Assembly: GCA_945877135.1 (NCBI GenBank)
Contig: CAMCQY010000011.1
Coordinates: forward strand, 1-46,421
DNA length: 46,421 bases
Source: Candidatus Kuenenia stuttgartensis
GTDB taxonomy: Bacteria; Planctomycetota; Planctomycetia; Pirellulales; UBA1268
Direction: 5' to 3'
Under the pieces are notes generated by a model that saw only the letters and a list, made by a program, of their open reading frames with translations, was not told the origin of the DNA and searched no databases. Made by a program: the position numbers and the translations under genes. Shown here one piece after another: positions 23,446 through 33,085 of this stretch (the first letter of the stretch is position 1; each line of letters opens with the position of its first letter).

Positions 23446-24739
23446 TCTCGGCGAGCCGCTCGGAAAGATCGCGCTCGAATCCGCGATCGGTCGGCTCGTA
23501 ATACCGCTTTTCCACGCCAAGGTAATCCTGCGCGGCAATCCCTTCAGGCGCATCATGGGAATACTCGTAGCCCTGGCCATGGCCGAGCTGCTTGGCACCG
23601 GCATAGTGCTTATCCTGCAGGTGCCGCGGAACCGGGATCACCGCCTGCTCGCGAACATCGCGGCGGGCGGCACCGATCGCAGTCGTGCAGGCATTGCTCT
23701 TGGGCGCGAGTGCCAGGTAGGTGACCGCCTGCGACAGCGAGAGCTGGCATTCGGGCAGCCCCACAAACTCCGTCGCCTGCATCGCCGCCACCGCAATCAT
23801 CAGGGCCCGCGGATCGGCGTTCCCAATGTCCTCGCTCGCGAGAATCACCAGCCGTCTCGCGAGAAACCGCACGTCCTCGCCCCCCTCCAGCATCCGCGCG
23901 AGCCAGTAGAGACCGGCGTCGGCATCACTGCCCCGGATGCTCTTGATCAAGGCGCTCGCACAGTCGTAGTGGGTGTCGCCCGAGTCGTAGGTGATCGCCT
24001 TCCGCTGCACGCTCTCGCGGGCGAGTTCCACCGTGAAGACGAGCGGCCGCTCGGGGCTCGAGAGCACGCCGATCTCGAGGGCTCCGAGCGCCCGCCGCGC
24101 GTCTCCGTCGGACGTCTCCACGAGTAGGGCGACCGCCTCCGGCGTGAGATCGATCCGTTCGTTGCCGAGGCCTTGCTCGCGGTCGGCCACCGCGCGTCTG
24201 AGGATGTCGGCAATGTCGTCCCGCGACAGAGCCTCCAATTCGAAAATGCGGCTACGGCTGACCAGGGCACTCGTCAGCGCGAAGAAGGGATTCTGCGTGG
24301 TCGCCCCGATCAGCGCAATCACGCCGTTCTCCACGTCGGGCAGGAGCACGTCCTGCTGTGCCTTCGAGTAGCGGTGGATCTCGTCGACGAACAGGCATGT
24401 CTTTTGGCCGTCGTCCTCGAGGCGGCGGCGGGCCGCCTCGAGCACATCGCGGACATCCTTCACGCCCGAGGCCGTCGCGGAGAGTTCCACGAACCGCCGC
24501 TTCGTCTCACGGGCGATGATCTCGGCGAGCGTCGTTTTCCCGACGCCGGGCGGCCCATAAAGAATCACGGAGCCTAGCCGGTCGGCCTCGATGAGCCGAC
24601 GCAAGAGCATGCCCGGTCCCACCACCTTCGCCTGCCCGACATAGTCGGCCAGCCGCCGCGGCCGCATCCGCGCAGCCAGCGGCGCGGCCCGGGCAACATT
24701 GGCGGCCCGCGAAGCAGAGAAGAGATCGGGAGCCGGCAT
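23408..24739 (-). CDS. rarA: Replication-associated recombination protein RarA (MgsA)
   Basis: RarA is an AAA+ ATPase acting at stalled replication forks, related to clamp loaders and eukaryotic WRNIP1. The product has 443 residues. Walker A is YGPPGVGKTT (about 61-70), Walker B is CLFVDEIHRYSKAQQD, sensor 1 is IGATTQNP, and the Arg-finger region is SALVSRSRIFEL. The C-terminal tetramerisation part includes SIRGSDADAGLYWLARML and RHLQDKHY. ATG 24739 shares its first base with the OsmC stop (TGATG), which points to coupled translation. A GTG at 24742 would add one residue. Confidence 0.95.
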   Translation of the reverse strand: MPAPDLFSASRAANVARAAPLAARMRPRRLADYVGQAKVVGPGMLLRRLIEADRLGSVILYGPPGVGKTTLAEIIARETKRRFVELSATASGVKDVRDVLEAARRRLEDDGQKTCLFVDEIHRYSKAQQDVLLPDVENGVIALIGATTQNPFFALTSALVSRSRIFELEALSRDDIADILRRAVADREQGLGNERIDLTPEAVALLVETSDGDARRALGALEIGVLSSPERPLVFTVELARESVQRKAITYDSGDTHYDCASALIKSIRGSDADAGLYWLARMLEGGEDVRFLARRLVILASEDIGNADPRALMIAVAAMQATEFVGLPECQLSLSQAVTYLALAPKSNACTTAIGAARRDVREQAVIPVPRHLQDKHYAGAKQLGHGQGYEYSHDAPEGIAAQDYLGVEKRYYEPTDRGFERDLSERLAEIRRRLAGDPPPG

Positions 24740-25152
24740 CACGCACCCAGCCAGACGAACTCGATCGCCGCATCGATCTCAGAGGAGAGGCTTTTGTGCA
24801 CAGGACAGGTGTGGGCCGCCTGCTCGAGCAAGGGCCGCTGCGGGTGATCGGGCGGCAGCGGGATCGTGAGCGTGGTTCGCAGGCTGGCGATCCGCCGCGG
24901 GAGGTCCTTGCTCATCTCCTTGACGGTTTCGGCCTTCATGCCGACGAGATTGAGACCATGTCGCTCCGCCACGATGCCCATGATCGTCATCATGCAGGCG
25001 CCGAGTGCCGTGGCGACGAGGTCGGTGGGCGAAAAGCTCTCCCCCTTGCCATGGTTATCGACCGGCGCGTCGGTGATGAGCGTAGTGCCGGACGGGCCGT
25101 GCGTGGCGCGGCACCGCAGCCCGCCTTCGTAGGTGCTGGTGAGACTGACCAT
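24739..25152 (-). CDS. OsmC-family peroxidase-like protein
   Basis: The product has 137 residues. OsmC/Ohr proteins reduce organic hydroperoxides with two Cys. Both are visible: GACMMTIMG (about residue 53) and HTCPVHKSLS (about residue 115). The family start STYEGGLRCRATHGPSG and the segment GESFSPTDLVATALG are intact. The final motif spacing is that of the YhfA/OsmC group rather than Ohr. It lies directly before rarA, with the stop overlapping the rarA start, so an oxidative-stress protein and a fork-repair protein appear to be co-expressed. Confidence 0.9.
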   Translation of the reverse strand: MVSLTSTYEGGLRCRATHGPSGTTLITDAPVDNHGKGESFSPTDLVATALGACMMTIMGIVAERHGLNLVGMKAETVKEMSKDLPRRIASLRTTLTIPLPPDHPQRPLLEQAAHTCPVHKSLSSEIDAAIEFVWLGA

Positions 25153-25188
25153 GGAATAACTGCTCCTGAGGAAAGGGGGTGCTTCAGT

Positions 25189-26964
25189 TTACCGTGCGGG
25201 GCCGTCTGGGAGCGGCTGGCTGCGGATCACGATCGCCCGCAGGTACGGCGGCCGCCACCAGGCCGTGAAGGGAAACCGCGGGAAGTCGCCGCTAGCACCC
25301 GGCGTGATCTCCCGCTCATCGACCACCATGAAGTCGGGCCGCAGGGCAGGAAACTGGTCGCGAAACTTCGGGTCTGGATAGTCACACGGCACGTCGGCTC
25401 GATAGGCATCGGCGGGAACCCGGATCCGTGGGTCGTTCACATACCCCGCCCGCTCGATCTGCTCCCAACCGTCGATCACCCACTTCGACGTGATTCGCTC
25501 CCTCGGCACTCCCTGCTGCTGCAGGAAGGCGATGGCCCCCAGCCTCGTCCGCGTGTCAGCGAATTCGTCGTGCAGGATCGCGATGCCGCGCAGCGCAAAA
25601 AAGCCGACCAGCAGCCAGCCGAGCACTGAGCGGCGGTCGGCGGCGGCAGAGCGTGCGGCTGGCAAGGAGCGGGTACAGAACAGGATCCCGCAGGTCAGCG
25701 CCGGCAGGAACGGCAGGTAGTAGCGGGGGTAGATGCCGTCGGTGGTCTGGGAAACGAGCAAGAGTGACGCACTGTAGGGCACGAGGTAGGCCAGCGGCAG
25801 GACGACCGCGGGCGGCAGCCGCCACGCAGCCGCGGGCATGACGCGGGCACAGGCCAACGCGACCGTCCCGGCCACGGATAGCGAGACGACCATCCCCAGC
25901 ACACCGCAGCGGATCAGCCCCACGCCCGCATCATGCAGAGCGTGGCCGGTCGGCCTCCAACTGCCACTGAGCAGCCCCAGCGGCGATTCGAACGACCGGC
26001 TCATGGTTCCCGCCAGCACCCCCATCATCGCGATAGCGGTGACGACCGCCGTGATGCGGCCCCACCGCGTTCGCATGCCGGCTGACACGTGCTCCACGAC
26101 CCATGGCAGGCAGAAGAGCATGGCCGGCAGCACTTTCAGGGCACACTCGGTCACTACCGTCACAGCCTCCCGGGCGATCGACGCGACCCTAAACTGGGCG
26201 ATGGCTTCGAGCGAGGGGAGTTTGGTGGGAATCGTATACGGCTGCTGACTGAACCATCGGGTGCCCGCGATGAGTGCCACCATGCCGATCACGCCGCAGA
26301 CCAGCGCGGCCAGTCGGAACACCCGGTGATCAGAACAACTCAGGCCGCCGAACCGCCACAGGCAGAGCACTGCCGCACAGGCGATCGGAGCGAACCAGAC
26401 TGGCTGCCGGATCGTGCCTCCGAGCACGCCGCAAAGCGTGCCGATCGCCAGCCATGCCAACGCCCGCCGCGGCGCGACGTGAGTGCTCCCTGCTGGAACC
26501 GCATCGGCGGCATCGGCCGCTCGCGTGAAGCCGTAAAGGCAGGCCAGCAGCAGGAAAAACGCCGGGATGTCGGTCATGAACGTCGGGGCGAGCGGCAGAA
26601 ACAGCGTGCTCAGGCCCGTGAGGATCGCAGCGAACAGGCTGTCAGACGGAGAGAGGCTCGCGCGGCGGGCGATGAGGTACACAAGCGCCACCGCCCCGAG
26701 CGCCAGCGGCCACACGCTCAGCCGCACGAGCGTGAACGAGAATCCAAAGAGCCAGATCCACGCCGCTCCCCACCAGACCTGAATTCCGAGCATCGCGGTC
26801 GGCCAGCCGTTGTAGGCGAAGCGGCCCGTCTCCGCGAGCGTCTTGGCCATGTGGATGTAGGAGAAGTCATCGATATATCCGCCCTCGGCAAACGGCCAGG
26901 CGATAAGGATCGCCGCGAGGGTGACCAGCACACAGAGGATGAGATTGCGACGGTCGATGTCCAT
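25189..26964 (-). CDS. GT39-like multipass membrane glycosyltransferase, paralogue 1
   Basis: The product has 591 residues with about 11-13 membrane segments and a C-terminal soluble part. The family (ArnT/PMT-like GT-C enzymes) transfers sugars from polyprenyl phosphate to lipids or proteins on the outer face of the inner membrane. The first external loop EGGYIDDFSYIHMAKTLAE carries the acidic pair expected to be catalytic. The C-terminal region contains DGWEQIERAGYVNDPRIRVP, also present in paralogue 2. It lies 73 bp downstream of paralogue 2 in the same direction, a tandem duplication. Acceptor and sugar are unknown. Confidence 0.85.
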   Translation of the reverse strand: MDIDRRNLILCVLVTLAAILIAWPFAEGGYIDDFSYIHMAKTLAETGRFAYNGWPTAMLGIQVWWGAAWIWLFGFSFTLVRLSVWPLALGAVALVYLIARRASLSPSDSLFAAILTGLSTLFLPLAPTFMTDIPAFFLLLACLYGFTRAADAADAVPAGSTHVAPRRALAWLAIGTLCGVLGGTIRQPVWFAPIACAAVLCLWRFGGLSCSDHRVFRLAALVCGVIGMVALIAGTRWFSQQPYTIPTKLPSLEAIAQFRVASIAREAVTVVTECALKVLPAMLFCLPWVVEHVSAGMRTRWGRITAVVTAIAMMGVLAGTMSRSFESPLGLLSGSWRPTGHALHDAGVGLIRCGVLGMVVSLSVAGTVALACARVMPAAAWRLPPAVVLPLAYLVPYSASLLLVSQTTDGIYPRYYLPFLPALTCGILFCTRSLPAARSAAADRRSVLGWLLVGFFALRGIAILHDEFADTRTRLGAIAFLQQQGVPRERITSKWVIDGWEQIERAGYVNDPRIRVPADAYRADVPCDYPDPKFRDQFPALRPDFMVVDEREITPGASGDFPRFPFTAWWRPPYLRAIVIRSQPLPDGPAR

Positions 26965-27036
26965 GACAAAAGTCGTGTGTTCATAGAATGGCGAAAAACG
27001 CGCGGAAACACACCAGGCTAACCGGTTGAATGACCA

Positions 27037-28767
27037 TCAAAGCTTCGTGCTCGTCTGCGTGGGCGTCTGATGACAGATGACGATCTCGCGGTGAAAGGGG
27101 GGCCACCACGATGTGTAGGGGAACGTGGGGAACTTCGTGCCGTCGCCAGGGTGCAGCGCGGGCTTGTCGGTCACGATGTATTCAGGCGTCAGCACCGAGA
27201 GTCGCTCACGAAGGAAAAGATTCTCCGGGTAGGCATCGGGCTGAAACGCCTGGAAGGCATCGGGTGGCACGCGGATCCGTGGATCATTCATGTAGCCCGC
27301 CCGTTCGATCTGCTCCCAGCCGTCGATCTGCCAGCCGGCCATGATGCGGTCGCGAGCCACTCCGTGATCCTCCAGGTGGGCTACCGCGGCAAGGCGGGCA
27401 CGGCAGTCCGCGAACATATCGTGCAGTTTCACGATCTCCGGGACCGCGACGATCGCAATAAACACCCAGCCCCAAAACGCACTCCGCCGAACGGCGGACG
27501 AGGTCGCCGTTGCCCCGCCGCCGTACAGCAACCCACAGGCTAGCAGGGGCATAGACGGCAAGTAATAGCGGTCAAAGAGACCGCCGGTGGTCTGCGATGC
27601 CTGCATGACAGCCACCGAGTATGGCAACAGATAGACAAGCGAGACCGCGATCGCCGCCGGTGTGTGCCGGGCGGCAGACATGATGGCACCACGCCACTTC
27701 AGCATCGTTGCCACCGCTGCCAACGCGAGCAACAGCATCAGGCCGATTCGTAGCCCCCTGAGGACCCTCACGCCGCGTTCCATTATCGGCGCCGCTTCCG
27801 CTGGGATCGCGGCCACTTCCAGGGCCCCGACGACGGCCGCGGGAAAGAACACCAGAGCCAGTACCGCCACGATGATGACATCCGTGGCGAGCGAGCTGCC
27901 CAACCAGGCCATGTGGTCACGACGCCACTGCCGGAGGGCGGCAAGTCGGTAGAAAAACACCGGCAGCATCGCACTCATACTGCCCACAATCAACCAGGCC
28001 ATCGTGCGAACCATGGTGCCGAACTCCGTGACACCCAAAGCCATGCGCGATAGCGAACGGGTGGGGATCGCATAAGGCTGGCTATTAAACCAACGTACGC
28101 CGACCACGATGCAGGCCAGTCCCAGCACTCCGCAGAGGATCGCTACCAGCCGCATCCTCACGCTGACGCCGGGCCACACGGACAGCACGGCCGCACCCGC
28201 CAGCGGCGCAAACCAGACCGTCTGTCGAATCGTGCCACCCAGCACACCGCAGAGCATGCCGACGGTAAGCCACGCCAGGGTGTCTCGGGTGCGTGCTGAA
28301 ACCTGACGAGCCGCTTCCACGGCCCGCACGAATCCATACAGGCTCGCCATCAGGAAAAAGAGCGATGACACGTCCGTCATGAAGGTGGGCGCCAACATGA
28401 TGAACCGCGGGCTCAAGCCCGTCAGCAGCGCCGCGAACAGGCTATCAGCGGGAGTGAGCCTGGCACGCCTGGCGAGCAGGTAGACCAGTGCCACCGCCCC
28501 GACCGCCAGCGGCAGCACGCTCAGCCGAACAAGCGTGAACGAGAATCCAAACAGCCAGATCCACGCCGCCCCCCACCAGACCTGAATCCCGAGCATCGCG
28601 GTCGGCCAGCCGTTGTAGGCGAAGTGGCCCGTCTCCGCGAGCGTCTTGGCCATGTGGATGTAGGAAAAGTCATCGTAGATGCCGCCTTCCGCGAAGGGCC
28701 AGGCGACGAGCATCGTCCCAAGGGTGACGAGCACGCACAGCAGTAGGTTTCGAGTGTCAACGCTCAT
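27037..28767 (-). CDS. GT39-like multipass membrane glycosyltransferase, paralogue 2
   Basis: The product has 576 residues, with the same layout as the neighbouring paralogue and the catalytic loop EGGIYDDFSYIHMAKTLAE. ATG 28767 aligns the start with that of paralogue 1 (MSVDTRNLLLCVLVTL against MDIDRRNLILCVLVTL). A longer frame to 28791 adds eight unmatched residues. The first 130 residues are nearly identical between the two copies, even at the nucleotide level, and the rest has diverged clearly. It is divergent from the UbiD-family gene, 115 bp away. Confidence 0.85.
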   Translation of the reverse strand: MSVDTRNLLLCVLVTLGTMLVAWPFAEGGIYDDFSYIHMAKTLAETGHFAYNGWPTAMLGIQVWWGAAWIWLFGFSFTLVRLSVLPLAVGAVALVYLLARRARLTPADSLFAALLTGLSPRFIMLAPTFMTDVSSLFFLMASLYGFVRAVEAARQVSARTRDTLAWLTVGMLCGVLGGTIRQTVWFAPLAGAAVLSVWPGVSVRMRLVAILCGVLGLACIVVGVRWFNSQPYAIPTRSLSRMALGVTEFGTMVRTMAWLIVGSMSAMLPVFFYRLAALRQWRRDHMAWLGSSLATDVIIVAVLALVFFPAAVVGALEVAAIPAEAAPIMERGVRVLRGLRIGLMLLLALAAVATMLKWRGAIMSAARHTPAAIAVSLVYLLPYSVAVMQASQTTGGLFDRYYLPSMPLLACGLLYGGGATATSSAVRRSAFWGWVFIAIVAVPEIVKLHDMFADCRARLAAVAHLEDHGVARDRIMAGWQIDGWEQIERAGYMNDPRIRVPPDAFQAFQPDAYPENLFLRERLSVLTPEYIVTDKPALHPGDGTKFPTFPYTSWWPPFHREIVICHQTPTQTSTKL

Positions 28768-28882
28768 CGGGGCAGCCTTGCCAAGCACCATCTCCTTTCG
28801 CCAGAAGACACCGATACTACCCAGATTTGGCGGCTGTCACCTTTTTCTGGGGACGGACTACCATGTTGGGAAGAAACGCCCC

Positions 28883-30793
28883 ATGGGATTCCACTCACTC
28901 CAGGCCTGTGCCGCCGCCCTCCGCCGCGAGCGGGAACTCGTCGAGATTGCGCACCCAGTCGATCCGCATCTGGAGATCGCCGAGATTCAGCGGCGGCTGT
29001 TTCGAGTTGGAGGCCCGGCCGTTCTTTTCACAAACCCGCAGGGCTCGGCCTTCCCGATCCTCATCAATCTTTACGGCACGCAGCGTCGGATCGAGCGAAT
29101 CTTCGCCGACTCGCTCGACCGCGTGAAGCGGCTGGTCGAGCTCAAGATCGATCCCACCCAGGCCCTGGCCCGACCGTGGCGATACTGGCGGAGTCCGATC
29201 GACGCCCTCTCGATGCTGCCCCGTCGCGTGCGGTCGGGGCCTGTGCTCGCGCGTGAGATTCCGCTCTCACGCTTGCCGCAGGTGACGAGCTGGCCAGGAG
29301 ACGGTGGGCCGTTCATCACGCTGCCGGCCGTCTACACCGAAGACCCACGGCACGCTGGAACGAGGCGGGCGCTCGTGAAGTCGAACCTCGGCATGTATCG
29401 CGTGCAGATCGCGGGCAACGACTACGAGACCGACCGCGAGGTCGGGCTCCACTATCAGCTGCACCGCGGCATCGGCCTGCATCATGCCGCGGCACTCGAG
29501 CGGAAAGAACCGCTGAGGGTGGCGATCTTCGTCGGCGGCTCGCCGGCGCTTGCCGTCTCGGCCGTGATGCCCCTGCCCGAGGGTCTTTCTGAACTGACAT
29601 TCGCCGGCGTGCTGGCAGGCCACCGGCTGCCGATGATCACCCGCGGCCACAGTCCGGCGATCTATGCCGACGCCGACTTCGTCATCGAGGGCACGATCTC
29701 GCCCGGAGCCACCAAGCCGGAGGGACCGTTTGGCGACCATCTGGGCTACTACGCGCGGCGGCACGACTTTCCCGTGATGCGGGTCGAGCATGTCTGGCAT
29801 CGTGACGGGGCGATCTGGCCGATGACTGTCGTCGGCCGGCCACCCCAAGAAGACACGCTCTTCGGCTGGCTCGTGCACGAACTCACTGGCCCCGTGATTC
29901 CCACCGTGCTGCCTGGCGTGTCGAGCGTGCACGCGGTCGACGCCTCCGGAGTCCATCCCCTGCTCCTGGCCGTCGGCAGCGAACGCTACCTGCCCTGGAA
30001 GCGGTCGGGCCGGCCCGCCGAACTGCTCACACAGGCCTCCGCGATCCTTGGCCAGGGGCAGCTTTCTTTGGCCAAGTATCTCTTCATCGTGAACGGTGGC
30101 GATGCCCCTGGCCTCGACGCCCACGACGTGGCCCCCTTTCTCGCGCTCTTGCTTGAGCGGGTGGACTGGCGACGCGACTGCCACTTCCACACCGAAACCA
30201 CGATCGACACCCTCGATTACTCCGGCAGCGGCTTCAACGCCGGGTCGAAGCTCGTGGTCGCAGCCCGCGGCCCGGCCGTTCGCACACTGCCTCGCGAACT
30301 CTCAGCCGGCACCTCGCTGCCCGATGGCTTCCGCAATCCACGGGTCTGCCTGCCCGGCATCGTGGCGGTCGAGGGTCCACGGATCGAGCCACGGCCGCGG
30401 CTTGATGCGCCAAGCGATGAGAGTATCTGGGCGACGGCCACGGCCGCGCCTTGGTCGGCCGACATCGAACGGCTGACGACGGCGATGTCTTCCGACCATC
30501 CGCTGCGGGCCTGGCCGCTGGTCGTGGTCGTCGATGACAGCGACTTCGCCGCCGCGAGCCTGGAAAACTTTCTCTGGCTGACGTTCACACGGTCAAACCC
30601 CGCGGCTGACGTGCATGGCGTTGATGCGGCGATGCACCAGAAGCACTGGGGCTGCCGGGGGCCGCTCGTGATCGACGCCCGGCTCAAGCCGCATCACGCG
30701 CCGCCGGTCGAAGAAGATCCGGCCGTGTCAGCCCGCGTCGACGATCTCTGCCGCCACGGCGGCCCGCTGGCGGAAATACTCGGCCGGGCGTGA
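28883..30793 (+). CDS. UbiD-family decarboxylase, extended form
   Basis: UbiD enzymes use prenylated FMN to (de)carboxylate aromatic or unsaturated acids. The product has 636 residues against about 490-500 for E. coli UbiD. The catalytic motif region TKPEGPFGDHLGYYARRHDF is intact, with the Glu that acts as proton donor in the family. Other conserved parts are GSAFPILINLYGTQRRIERI, KSNLGMYRVQIAGND and HYQLHRGIG. The C-terminal 130 residues are an extra, variable domain. No UbiX-type prenyltransferase lies in the window, so the cofactor must come from elsewhere. ATG 28883 is 68 codons inside a longer open frame whose upstream part is antisense to paralogue 2. Substrate not determinable. Confidence 0.88.
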   Translation: MGFHSLQACAAALRRERELVEIAHPVDPHLEIAEIQRRLFRVGGPAVLFTNPQGSAFPILINLYGTQRRIERIFADSLDRVKRLVELKIDPTQALARPWRYWRSPIDALSMLPRRVRSGPVLAREIPLSRLPQVTSWPGDGGPFITLPAVYTEDPRHAGTRRALVKSNLGMYRVQIAGNDYETDREVGLHYQLHRGIGLHHAAALERKEPLRVAIFVGGSPALAVSAVMPLPEGLSELTFAGVLAGHRLPMITRGHSPAIYADADFVIEGTISPGATKPEGPFGDHLGYYARRHDFPVMRVEHVWHRDGAIWPMTVVGRPPQEDTLFGWLVHELTGPVIPTVLPGVSSVHAVDASGVHPLLLAVGSERYLPWKRSGRPAELLTQASAILGQGQLSLAKYLFIVNGGDAPGLDAHDVAPFLALLLERVDWRRDCHFHTETTIDTLDYSGSGFNAGSKLVVAARGPAVRTLPRELSAGTSLPDGFRNPRVCLPGIVAVEGPRIEPRPRLDAPSDESIWATATAAPWSADIERLTTAMSSDHPLRAWPLVVVVDDSDFAAASLENFLWLTFTRSNPAADVHGVDAAMHQKHWGCRGPLVIDARLKPHHAPPVEEDPAVSARVDDLCRHGGPLAEILGRA

Positions 30794-30796
30794 ACG

Positions 30797-30825
30797 TCCC
30801 TCGCTTGCGCGTCGGGCTTGCATGA
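30797..30825. repeat. Dispersed palindromic repeat, family A, copy 7 (single arm)
   Basis: Only the left-type arm is present, CCCTCGCTTGCGCGTCGGGC continuing TTGCATGAA, immediately after the UbiD stop codon and beside a family B hairpin. Confidence 0.8.
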
Positions 30826-30830
30826 ACGCT

Positions 30831-30866
30831 CCCATAAAAGCCCCGGGCGGAAGCCCGGGGGACACC
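30831..30866. repeat. Hairpin repeat, family B, copy 4
   Basis: CCCCGGGC (30841-30848) pairs perfectly with GCCCGGGG (30853-30860) around a GGAA tetraloop, after CCCATAAAAG. It is the best-conserved copy and lies between the convergent UbiD-family and rplU genes, where it could end transcription from either side. Confidence 0.8.
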
Positions 30867-30888
30867 GTGTGCATGCAGCGAGCCCGCA

Positions 30889-31263
30889 TCAGCCGATCGA
30901 TGCGATCCGAACCGTCGTCGAGATCGAGCGATGGCCGGTGCGTCGACGGTAATTCTTGCGGCGGGCGAACTTCTGAACGTAGATTTTCTTGCCCTGCACG
31001 ACCCCAACCACTTCGGCCTTCACTTTCGCACCCTTCACGACCGGCGCACCGAGCGTCAACACGCCCGCCTTGCTCACCGCCAGAACCTCGTCGAACACCA
31101 CCTCGCTGCCGGCCGGAAGATGGCGGAAGTCGATGTCGAGCACCTCGCCCTCGCTGACACGATACTGCCGACCGCCATCGACGACGATGGCGTAGTGGTG
31201 GCCGGTGCCCGCCATGGTGGATGCGGACGTCGAGGAATCGCTGGTCGATGCAGACTTGGCCAT
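30889..31263 (-). CDS. rplU: 50S ribosomal protein L21
   Basis: L21 is a 23S rRNA-binding protein. The product has 124 residues: a Ser/Thr-rich 20-residue N-terminal extension, then the family body starting HHYAIVVDGGRQYRVSEGE, followed by AVVKGAKVKAEV-like and KKIYVQKFARRKNYRRRTGH. ATG 31263 is a plausible start. ATG 31216 (MAGTGHHYAI) would remove the extension and give a more usual length; neither has a strong SD. It lies 140 bp after rng in the same direction, a pairing seen in other bacteria. The usual partner rpmA (L27) does not follow. Confidence 0.93.
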   Translation of the reverse strand: MAKSASTSDSSTSASTMAGTGHHYAIVVDGGRQYRVSEGEVLDIDFRHLPAGSEVVFDEVLAVSKAGVLTLGAPVVKGAKVKAEVVGVVQGKKIYVQKFARRKNYRRRTGHRSISTTVRIASIG

Positions 31264-31403
31264 GATGGTCACCGCTGTGAAAGGACGTTGGGAAAGAAAC
31301 GGGAGGGGGATAGTCAACGCAGCCCGAAACGGGCTGTTTTTCGAGCCTCTCAGCCTAACAATGGATGGTCGCTGGGTCGAGTGGGGCTCGAAAACATGGG
31401 TTT

Positions 31404-33020
<1,617 letters not shown>

Positions 33021-33085
33021 ATCCGTTTTCCTTTCGATGACTCTGTCCTTCCCGGAGGAAGGGTGTCACGTTGGCAGACCTGCTG

